21,472 nucleotides of DNA, from positions 1 to 21,472 of the forward strand of contig CAJNOQ010003091.1 of assembly GCA_905250885.1 (NCBI GenBank), written 5' to 3'. Positions 1 to 9,809 of the stretch are shown in pieces. Made by a program: the position numbers and the translations under genes. Origin of the DNA: Didymodactylos carnosus (Eukaryota; Rotifera; Eurotatoria; Philodinida; Philodinidae). The first letter of the stretch is position 1, and each line of letters opens with the position of its first letter. The notes below the pieces were generated by a model that had not been told where the DNA came from, did not search any database, and saw only the letters and a program-made list of their open reading frames with translations.

Positions 1-184
1 TTGCAGCTAAATTCATTTTATTTTATTTGTAATTTATTTACAATAGATATTTCGATGCTACCGCATCATCGTCAGAATTTTATATATGGCCTGTCCATAG
101 TGCTGCTTGCTGACGATGATGCGGTAGCATCGAAATATCTATTGTAAATAAATTACAAATAAAATAAAATGAATTTAGCTGCAA
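1..184. repeat. Perfect 75-bp inverted repeat with 34-bp spacer
   Basis: Bases 1-75 are the exact reverse complement of 110-184, with a 34-bp spacer at 76-109. The arms start and end with TTGCAGC/GCTGCAA and meet the spacer at CGTCAG/CTGACG. The left arm begins at the first base of the window, so it may continue upstream. It could be a MITE-like element or a recent inverted duplication. It could also be a fold-back artefact of library preparation or assembly, because perfect 75/75 identity in non-coding AT-rich DNA is unusual. No ORF is present. Confidence 0.9.
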
Positions 185-3040
185 ACAAAATTGAAACATT
201 TATGGTAGAAGTCCTGTCATTTACCCAAAAAAGTAGATAGCAATTGGTATGCATGGGGAGAAATTTATACTTTGTGTTCCTTGTAATACTCTCAATGGAA
301 AAAAATTAAAATATGATAAAAGTCTACTGTGTCGATTTTTTTTTCGGGGCTTTTTGTATAAAATCGGTAACTCACTCGTTTTTAGGCTCTAAGGTTTAAA
401 AACTTGGGTTTTATGGGTAATTTTGAACGCTTTATCTAATGAGATCATAAAAAATCGTTTGAATTTTTGACTATGTTACGGGTACTTTGCGTGGTGCTTG
501 GTATCCCTTAAGAATCCTCCCTTAAGATATCCCTAAGGTACAAAAAAGTAGAGTATCATGAACATTGTTACAAAAGAATTGCTCAATGTATCGAATGAAA
601 TTGTTTTCTGGCCTCCTGAATTTTTTTGAAAAAACATGAAAAATTTTAGGCGCTCACCTGAAAAACCTGGCAGGTATTTCGATTTTTTTACTCTCACCCC
701 TGCTGTTATGTGTTAACTCTTTATATCATTTTAAAATCTTAAACAAAAAATGTTTTTGGTTTTTTTGGTGCCGGTTTAAACTGAACATTGTTTTTTTTAT
801 ATCGATTTTTCAGTTTGAAAACTAAAATCAGTGTATACCTAATCTATTCTGTATTGAGGTAAAACACACAAATATGAACATAATACAAAACGAAAGAACT
901 TTACGTTCTCATCGACTACTAATATACAGATACTAAGACCAGTGATGATACCTTCTTTTGATACCAACACAACTCATTTTCAAATCACCATATTCTGGTT
1001 TATATACTGTCAATATTCTCATATTCACTAGTAGTTAAATCAGTATAACCTCTAGTTATACTTTCATCGAGATCGAAATAATTGTTAGACTATAATACTG
1101 CTTAAAATTTCTAAAAATAAGTTCAAGGTAAAATTGTAACCTATTAAGAAACTACTATTAGCAAGATTAACAAAACAAAGAACAATCAAATTGAGAATTG
1201 GCTTTTAGGCTAAAATAAAGTCTCATGTATTATCAAAGGCGTAGTACAAAAACTTGATTGAGTCTCTCCTTTTAGATTTAAATAGCGATTAGAAACTTAA
1301 ATAATGATTGTATTTAACACATCCTTTAGACTTTCTATTAGTTTCATCTCATATTTTCTTCTGATTTACTCTGTGATTTGACATTTGTCTAATTGTATGT
1401 TTTCAAGGCTGTTCGAAGTGAATGGAAATGGTGAATAAATTGATAAAAGAAACTTTAGAATATTCTGATAGTCTCGCAATAAATTTTATATCATCTCTCA
1501 AACATGTTTATAAATCTTATTTTTAAAATTTCGAATAGTTCTAATTTCTTAAATGTAATTTTTATACAATATCTACTCGTATTTGTTATGTACAAAGGCC
1601 TCTAGACAAAATCATTTTATTATTTGCTTGTTTTCGATAATCACAGTATTCTTAGATCTATTTATTTTCGTTATTCTTGCCTACACTTGACATTTTACAC
1701 ATTTATATTATTAGTGATATAGGGGAAAACATCATAAATAATATGGCTATAGTTTATCATCATACTACTAACTATAATACAAACATGATCGAACCTAGTC
1801 CTATCAAGGAGGAAATAAAAAATAAGTGAAAATCAATCCATAGAGATCTAACACATTTGGATGAGAAAAACAAAGGAGATACGAGAACTAAAGGGAAAGT
1901 TCTTTGTCATTCTCTAATAACGATTAAGATGTATCTCATAGAGGATAATCTCTCTCTCTTTCTTTCTATAAAAAATAGACGTTGTTGATTATAATATATA
2001 TTATACCAAAATCATAACAAACAAATCAAATACAAAGAACGGATATTTCAATTGATTCGTCCTTCAAACATCCATCCGATAACAAAAAACATAAATAATA
2101 AATAATAGAGTAATAATCTGTGCACTAGCCTGTCAATTAGTTAGTACTTCTTTCTCTTTTTCTTACTTCCATCTTTCTGTCTTTGCATGATCGAAGAACC
2201 AAAAATATCAAGTGATTTATGTGGCCATACGATTCTTACTCCCACCTTACTCTACAATTCTCTAATAATCACATAAACACGATAATAAAACGTCTTGTCT
2301 CTTGTCTCTATTTTATTATAAATTTCCGAATAAAAAAAGAGAGAATGTTTATAAGTTGTAACAGATCCGATCTTTTTATAGATCTATATAATGAGTCCTT
2401 TTAAGATTTAAACAATAATAATTTCAATAGCAATGGTAAGATTATTAGTTCATCTTTATTAATTGATTTTGATTGATAGAATTTAGAATTTCAAATATAA
2501 CCTTAAAAAACTTATTTTTTCGTCAAATCCATCAATTCAGTTATATTCGATACTCTTGACAACATGAAAGAAAGAATTCAAAATTTAAATAAAGACAAAA
2601 TTAATTTGATTTGATGATATAGGACAATTGCACGCCAATTATACTGTTTCGACGCAGATTTTTGTGAAAAGCCGAAATTGATTTGAACCGTTTTCGCTGA
2701 TTTTAGTTGATACTACTACTAAAGGCCTTAAGAAAAATGATAATTTCCACACTACCACTATTTGACTATTTTTTTTAATATCTCAAGATTAACAATAGTT
2801 GAAGGTGTAGTTTTAGCAGCCAAACTAGCCACAACTATGAGGAATATTTCCTACAAAAACCGTTTAATTTGATCACAGACTGTACGAAATATATGCGTGG
2901 CCATATTTTATGTTCAAACGGTACAAATAGTTTGCTAACACCCCATATACTCATAACAATCGTTTTCTACGTAGTTTTTCATTTAGTTTCTTTCCATATA
3001 TAGCTATTTTTCTAGAATGGTTTTCTTTTTATATTTTAAA
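185..3040. other. Long stretch without recognisable gene
   Basis: No ORF with coding character or splice-consistent exon chain was found on either strand. The short open stretch at 2219-2404 looks like chance. From about 310 to 800 the sequence has many T-runs and is a little less AT-rich, possibly an old repeat. There is a short pyrimidine-rich tract around 1950-1975. Near the downstream gene, CATATATAG at about 2995-3003 could act as a TATA-like element, and TTTTTCTAG (ending 3014) and ATTTTAAAG (ending 3041) look like splice acceptors. An upstream non-coding or short coding exon of the next gene is therefore possible but unproven. Confidence 0.5.
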
Positions 3041-3071
3041 GGACAATCCACAACATCAATTAACTCATTTC

Positions 3072-6000
3072 ATGGCAGTGGGTGCCGAAAAACGTTTAGA
3101 AAACTATTTTTTTCTTCGAAATGTTCACGAGACGGTTAGCATTCTTTTTTTACCTATTGAATTGAATACAACAGACAATTTTTTTATTGGTGTACAGGTT
3201 GTTAGTCAAGAAATACAATTAAATCGAATATTACGAATGCTTGATCAAGAGGAACTTGACATATTTTATCGATATGATACTCTACCAATTGGTTATAGTC
3301 GTTATCGAAATTTGTATGAATTTGATCGATTTTCGTATATCTATAGGTTACCTGGCAGTGATGCGTATAAACGACTTAAAGTAATGAAAATATCTCATGC
3401 AATTCTCATACAATTCTATGTACTGTATGTGTGAATATAGGCTATGGAACAGAATGAAGATAATTTGCATTCAATTGTTCATCACGGAATACTTCCACAA
3501 AGAGGATCAGTGTCGCGTGTTCAAGAACTTAGAGATAAGCGAGATCAACTTCAACAAACGCCAATTAAACAACACGTACGATCTTATGGTGACGATTTAA
3601 TTAGAAAAGAAGAAAAGTCATCATTCGAACGGCGAAGGGAATTGATTGATAGTGCTTCGAGTATTGATGAAAACAGCCATTCAACTATTTCAAAATCTGT
3701 ACGTCATACAACACAAGAAAGAATCGATAGTTTGTCGCAAACAAGATCAAGATATTCAGCTGAACAACAGTTAAGACCTTATGACGACGATTTAATTGGA
3801 AAAGAAGAAAAGTCATCATTCAAACGGCGAAGAGAATTGATTGATAGTGCTTCGAGTATTGATGAAAACAGCCATTCAACTATTTCAAAGTCTGTACGTC
3901 ATACAACACAAGAGGAAATCGATAGTTTACCGCAGATAAAATCAAGATATTCAGCTGAACAACAATTAAGATCTCATGATGACGATTTAATTGGAAAAGA
4001 CGAAAAATCATCATTCGAACGGCGAAGGGAATTGATTGATAGTACTTCGAATATTGATGAAAACAGCCATTCAACTATTCCAACATCTGTGCGTCATACA
4101 ACACAAGAGGAAAACGATAGTTTGCCAAAGACAAGATCAAAATCTTCAGCTGAAATACCAACTGAAATCAAGTCAAAGCATGATGTCAAATTTGCTGAGT
4201 CTGTTAAAGGCATTAGTCCAATGACAGAAGAAACACTGGAAAGTTTCCAGTATAATGAAGATCAAATGAATGGTATATAAAAAAATATACTTTTTGATTT
4301 CGATTATATATGTTATTTATTTAGGATCGAATGTTTCTGAAATGATTCACGTTCCCAATGAATCAGGTATTTCCAGAAAACAAAAGGAAGACAAACGTCA
4401 TGAAACTGAACCATCTGAAAACTGGAATATTACCACCGTGGATGATTCGGACTTTGAACAAGAGACAAAACCAGATGGTAATAGAATCAGTAATATTCAC
4501 GAGAAATCTACTTCAGAAAATATGAACTCTAATACAGAAAGTGATGCTGGCAGTGCATACAGAAAAGTATCATTGCGAAAGTCAATAGATGATACCGAAA
4601 AATTACCACATGGAGAGAACGTAAAGTTCACTAGCGATCCTGTTAAAGGTGTGAGCTGTGATGGAAATAGAACAGAAGTTGATGTTGACGATGGAGAGGA
4701 AGAGTCATTACTGCAAAAGTCGGCATCTCAGTCAGAAGAAGATCATGAGGATCAGTTATCGGATAACGTTCAGAATAATGAAAAGTTAAATACATTAAAA
4801 CACGAAGTTTTTAATTCAAAACAAGAATCCGCTTCGATTCACGATGAAACATCTGATAGTGATACACAAGGCATCACAGACACTGAAAAAGATTTGGACA
4901 ACAAGTCAAAAGCTGCTCATCTAGCTTCTACTACTAAAGATAAACCCTCTTCGGCTCAAAATGGCACTCTCCAGTCGCATTCATCATCTGAAATAAGTCA
5001 CGATCTGAAAAATTCAAATTCAGTACCATCAACGCCAGACATCTCACAAGACTCTTTTCAAAAACCAGAGAAATCAGCAAAAAAAGATGAATCATCAGCT
5101 AAAGCAAGGAGTCAATTTGGGGCTGATGCAGAAAATAAAAAATCAGACAAAAAAGATGAATCATCAGCTAAAACCACGAGTCAATTTGGGGCTGATGCAG
5201 AAAATAAAAAATCAGACAAAAAAGATGAATCATCAGCTAAAGCAAGGAGTCGATTTGGGGCCGATGTCGAAAATGAAAAATCAGACAAAAAAGATGAATC
5301 ATCAGCCAAAACCACGAGTCGATTTGGGGCCGATGTGGAAAATGAAAAATCAGACAAAAATGATGAATCATCAGCTAAAACCAGGAGTCGATTTGGGACC
5401 GATGCAGAAAATGAAAAATCACTAATTGAAGAAGTTGCAAATTTGCCTTCTCGGGAAAGTTGTTTTGCTGATACTGAAAAAATAATTTCGCAGGAGGTCC
5501 AATGTATAGCTGACGATACAAATGAAGAACTGTCTGATAAAGATGAAGTTCAAAATCGTTTGCGTGATAATCATGAATCCGACGAGGAAATAGAAAATAT
5601 CAAAGATAAAAAACATGTTAGAATAAACGCACCGACTGTACATTGTAACAATGTGCCAGGTAAGAAAAATGTTTTGACCACGTTGGAATGGGATGCATTG
5701 CCTTCAGTTCGTAATTGTATGATCGAATGTGAAAATAAAAACGGTGAATGGACAACCATTGGCGAAAAAATTAAATCGAATCAGACAAAAACCAGTGTAG
5801 AAATGCCTTCATGGACAGACCCATTACGTTTTCGTTTAGTTGCAAATATGACTGATGGACAAATTCTTTATAGTGATCCAACAGATAAAATTTCTCCTTC
5901 GAAAGGTGAAACATTGCCAGTCTATATAAAACCGAATGTGAAAGTTTTATCACGAGAATCGGTTGAGTTAATCTGGGAACCACCAAGCCACGATATGAGC

Positions 6001-9000
6001 GAAGTTTTAATGTACGATGTTGAAAAAAAAGAGCAACAAAAAGACATATGGGAAAAGGTATTTGATATCCTTCTCACTAAATTTTATTTCCACCTTTTTT
6101 TTATCTATTTTTAGGTAGACACTGTAGATGCATCACTTGGTGCTATCAAAGTTGATGATCTAATGAATGCACGACGTTGTGAGTTTCGTCTAAAACCATC
6201 GGAGTCGTTATCTGTTGAAAATCAAGAGGATGAAATAGGTTATTTGATTAGATTAGAAAAAAACGGCTCTATATTCTGTGAAAAACATTTGTTTTAGATC
6301 AAGACAGCGAACTGTTTGTTGTTCCAAATGTAAATGAATGGCTTAGTTTTCTTCATGTTGAACCATTATCATCGAATAAAATTGAAGTAAATATAGAGAA
6401 AGAGGGTTTCAGACAATGTGATGGTTATAGTGTTGAATACAGCCCTGCTTCAAACGATGAATGGGAAAAGGTACATCGATCAAGAGCAATCAATAACAAT
6501 GGAACATATTTTTTCTTTTATTTTTCTCTTTTTTCAAGGTTGAAGATATCTCAAGTGACGCTCCGCATATTATTATAGAAAATCTCAATGAATCAACAAA
6601 CTATAAATTTCGTTTCACGCCTATCTTGATAAACGATGATTCATCCCGTATGTCTCTCATATTAGAAAGACAAATGCCATCAAGTAAAATCAAGGGTAAT
6701 TGATATAATATATTTCAATATATTCATAGGACTTGAGTTTTTTAGATGAAACTGTGTCTAAACATAATCCACCTACGTTCAATGTAGTTCAAATTGATCA
6801 AAACAGTGTCGTAATTGAAGCAATTCCATGTGATGATGACGGGAAAATACGGGATGAATTTGATATCTATGCAAAAAGTGATCAAGAGAAACAATGGCAT
6901 AAGGTATCGGTTAAAATTTCACCTATCCAGATATCCTGTTACAGTATGCATCCAGGCGGATATTTAGCTAAGAGTCGAAATTGAGATTTTTTTAATTAGA
7001 ATAGATGGTGCTCACTAGACATGGGTAGCCCGTTCGATCCATTTGAATCCGAATAAGGAACTGTTTGGACGATTTCTTAAAAATAGCTAAGAATTTACCT
7101 TTTCTCTATACTTAAATAGAACTTTTTCAAAAAATTATCAAGAATAATCGTTGAAATTAAGGAATGAACTGCTGGAATGATGGTACAGTTTGCTCTGTAA
7201 CAATCACGGTCTACACCACAGATTAGAAAACTCCTGAGCTTTCTACCATTAACAAAATGTTGTTTTCGTATTTCACGAACAGAATTTTTTCTGAACTGAA
7301 TATGAACCGAAAAATATTGGTTCCTCCCATGTCCACTGTAAAAACATATCACCGCTATGAAAAAAATAAAGTTCATATAGAGCCGCGGAAAAGTACTTTT
7401 TCGTCTTCAGCACACTCCATAACCTAGTAGATTTTCTAGTTTTGCTGATGAATACTACCAAAAGTTTAAGAAAATTTTGAAACCAATATTATTCTTCCAT
7501 GAAAAGTTTTTTTCAACATTTTTCCCAAACTTTCTATCGTACCCCTCGCCAAAAATCGAAAATCTATTGGGTTATTGAGTATGCTGAATACGAAAAAGTA
7601 TTCTTCCCGGCTCTGCGTGAACTTTATTTTTCTGTCGTGATATGGTGATATTTGGTGTATCTTTTGATATAAAAACTTTGGTATATAAGCTTATATATAA
7701 GTTTTATTATAATTTAATATAAGCTTTATTCTCAGAATACAAGCGGAAAAATATTCCATTATAGTATTCTAAACTAAAACTATCGAAGAACACAAAATCA
7801 ATTTTGTACAAATTCGAACATGTGAACTTAGTTTTGCAGTTAACTGCCAAACTAACTTTCGCTTTAACTCACAATTATAATGAGAAAATAATACAACATT
7901 ATTTAAAAATTTGCTCTACGAAGGTGGCACTAGGCAAAAATAAGTTTTTTTGAGTAATTAGTGAAATGTTAGATGGCAAATACTCCAGGTTTTGGATAAA
8001 AATAATTCTGAGTAGTTATCATGACGAAAGAATTATTAAGTTTGTTATAAAAATGTCGAAAAAAAAGAATTTTTTCCACAGTGAATTTTTCTCTAAAATA
8101 TAGACCTTCATTTTAATAGTTTCCTCTTTTTAGAACTAATCGAAACTTTGACAAAATCTTCATCTGTATGTAGTACATCTATAGTGGACGCATTGTTTGA
8201 GTACAGATTTTCTCCAAATTCCTGAGTTTGCATATAATTGGTACTTTTCTCTGTTTTCAACTCGTATTTTTTCTTCAAAACCAACGACATATTCGAAATC
8301 AGCTTATCGAGCTGCATCGAATGACATGTCTTTCAAAAATTTAACAGATAAAAAATATTAAGTTTTTGGTTTGTTTTGAAAAAACATTTAAAATTTTTTA
8401 GACGTTTTATCATCAATCATATGGTCGGAATGTCCTAGTGAGAAGGGCCAACTTAAAGGTTCAAAGTATAAAAATCGAATTGCCCATATAAAAAAGGGTT
8501 GTCATGAAGTTTTGGTGTTTCCTTGAAGATGTTAAGTTTGGAGTAATTACAAGTGGCGTCACCACGGTGACGCTACTTGTAATTATCTCTCTCATAAAAT
8601 GCACCAGCGATAAACCAAACTTCATGATAATTCTTTTTTTTATATCGGCAAATCGATTGTTATACTTTGAACCTTTAAGTTCGCCCTTCTCGCCAGGGCA
8701 TTCCGGCCATTTCAACTCCAATATTGTGAAATATTAATATAAACCATGTAAAATAGTTCAAACGTCGAAAAACTTTGATGTCTGTCCAAAAATACACACT
8801 GTGCCTTTATGTTGCAAACAATACATCACTACAACAATATAGTAATAAATATTTGTACATATTTTATGTAAACTTTTTTCAGGTTGGTAAAATTGATAAA
8901 ACACATTTAACTGCAAATGTTGATAATCTTGAAGAAAATACTGCTTATTCATTTAAAATCAATAATACATCAAATGATAATTCAAATGTGGATCCGACAA

Positions 9001-9729
9001 CTATTGTACAATTAAAATTGGAAAAGAAATCAGGTAAAATATAGTAGAATCTTTCAGTTAACATCAGACTTTTTCTCTTTTAAATACATATTTTCAGAAG
9101 AAAAAAAATTACCGTTTGATTCATCGTTATTATTGAAAAAGTTCGAAGAAACATTGGAATCAATTGTGGGTGGTGTAATGAAAGCAGGTAAATGTTATTT
9201 AACCTTTTTAATTGTAGACATAGTTGAATATTATTGTGTTTTCATTTGTATAGCTGCTGGTCATCAAACAATTGAAGAACCGGTTAACGCTAGTTTGAAT
9301 GAAGCTCTGAAAGATGTTTTTAATGATGAAAATTTTATTAATAGAGAACAGAATGGTTTTGAAACATTGGAATTAAATAATGAATTACAATTATTTCGTG
9401 GTCCAAAACAGTTGATGTTAAAAGAATTAGAACGAGATGAAACGAGTGATGTATCAAAAAAATATGGTGAAATTATTGTTCATAATCATCGACGTCGACG
9501 ATCAACTGTGGATATTCGAGAAGACAATGGCAATACAAAAATACAAAATATTGATGGTGATATAATTATTCGTAATGTTGAAAGTGATATATTATTATCA
9601 AACGGTGAAACACGTAGTCATTTATCGATGAATATTGTTGGACAAGCGTTTATTAAAGGAGTACAAGGTGCATTAGTAGCCAAAAATTTCAAAGGAATTA
9701 TTGTTATTAAGAATATCACGAATGAATGA
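3072..9729 (+). CDS. Multi-exon gene for a repeat-rich acidic protein with about four FN3-like domains
   Basis: I reconstruct 11 exons: 3072-3134, 3198-3380, 3441-4272, 4325-6057, 6115-6238, 6298-6470, 6539-6695, 6746-6903, 8883-9033, 9098-9187 and 9254-9729. They join in one frame of 4140 nt (1379 residues plus TGA), and every intron is GT-AG. Residues 128-322 are three 65-residue repeats. About 360-790 is acidic, Ser/Lys-rich and probably disordered, with five 23-residue repeats at 612-726. FN3-like domains lie at about 795-886, 887-979, 980-1089 and 1090-1192. They show the W-x-K/V core and tyrosine-corner-like strands such as NESTNYKFRF and EENTAYSFKI. The C-terminus (about 1310-1375) alternates short beta-strand-like stretches after an HRRRRS motif at 1300-1305. 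I see no signal peptide or membrane segment, so a cytoplasmic scaffold or adhesion-related role is only a guess. Family not recognised. The start at 3072 is the first ATG of exon 1, and upstream exons are possible. Confidence 0.8.
3576..4160 (+). repeat. Three exact-length 195-bp coding tandem repeats
   Basis: Units are 3576-3770, 3771-3965 and 3966-4160, each 195 bp (65 codons) with no indels. The first two are highly similar at DNA level and the third is more diverged towards its end. Each unit encodes a DDLIGKEEKSSF-like start, RRRELIDS, then DENSHSTI, SVRHTTQE and a SAEQQ-like end. The repeat is charged, Ser-rich and predicted to be flexible. The equal lengths and high identity suggest unequal crossing-over in recent time. 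Confidence 0.95.
5080..5421 (+). repeat. Five 69-bp coding tandem repeats with alternating variants
   Basis: Units start at 5080, 5149, 5218, 5287 and 5356, each 69 bp (23 codons); the last is truncated by the change to LIEE. The core is KKDESSAK, then a variable AR/TT/TR pair, S(Q/R)FGADAEN and KKSD or EKSD. The variable pair runs ARSQ, TTSQ, ARSR, TTSR, TRSR. This implies a 138-bp two-unit duplication step, followed by Q-to-R and K-to-E changes in the later units. It lies in the disordered acidic region ahead of the FN3-like domains. Confidence 0.95.
7345..7650. repeat. Imperfect fold-back element inside the large intron
   Basis: The arm at about 7345-7450 (ATATCACC...AATAAAGTTCA...AGAGCCG...TACTTTTTCGT...CAGCA) pairs imperfectly with the reverse complement of about 7541-7650, leaving roughly 90 bp between arms. 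No coding capacity is seen. It looks like a degenerate MITE inserted in the intron of the FN3-like gene. Boundaries are approximate and no target-site duplication was identified. Confidence 0.6.
8108..8317 (-). other. Small antisense intronic ORF, possible nested gene or retro-fragment
   Basis: A 69-codon ORF lies on the minus strand inside the 1,979-nt intron of the FN3-like gene. Its composition looks protein-like: it starts MQLDKLISNM, is hydrophilic in the middle, and ends with a basic SSKKRKLLK tail. It has no recognised family, no clear promoter and no neighbouring exon. It may be a decayed transposon or retrocopy fragment, or simply chance. Confidence 0.2.
8421..8710. mobile_element. 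Full-length palindromic MITE-like element (about 290 bp)
   Basis: The left half starting ATGGTCGGAATG (8421) pairs with the right half ending CATTCCGGCCAT (8710) along nearly the whole length. The two halves meet at the central GCGTCACC-AC-GGTGACGC around 8557-8572. The arms of about 143 bp differ by scattered substitutions and small indels. There is no spacer, no transposase and no clear target-site duplication. It lies in the last part of the long intron, just upstream of the exon at 8883. Confidence 0.75.
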
Positions 9730-9803
9730 AATATTAAATAGAGTAGAATTTACCTTTCAAACAGTGTTTATTTCTAACGTTTTTTTGCTTAAAAATTAGA
9801 AGA

Positions 9804-9809
9804 AATAAA
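9804..9809 (+). terminator. Polyadenylation signal AATAAA of the FN3-like gene
   Basis: AATAAA begins 75 nt after the TGA stop codon (9727-9729), in an A/T-rich 3' flank. It is the first canonical polyadenylation signal downstream of the gene on the same strand. Confidence 0.55.

Noticed and set aside
2219..2404. 61-codon plus-strand ORF
   Set aside because: AT-rich, low-complexity composition, no splice context or family likeness; expected by chance.
3880..4074. Minus-strand ORF opposite the 195-bp repeats
   Set aside because: It is the antisense shadow of the repeat-coding exon.
5087..5425. Plus-strand ORF with KMNHQLK-type repeats
   Set aside because: Off-frame reading of the 69-bp repeats; the true frame continues on both sides into the FN3-like region.
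5660..5667. GTAAGAAA as a splice donor inside exon 4
   Set aside because: The frame stays open and continues through a coherent FN3-like strand pattern, so an intron is not needed.
7028..7040. GTTCGATCC word resembling a tRNA T-loop
   Set aside because: No acceptor or anticodon stems can be paired around it.
8461..8737. Two overlapping ORFs on opposite strands
   Set aside because: Both follow the palindromic MITE; the proteins mirror each other because the DNA is a near-perfect inverted repeat.
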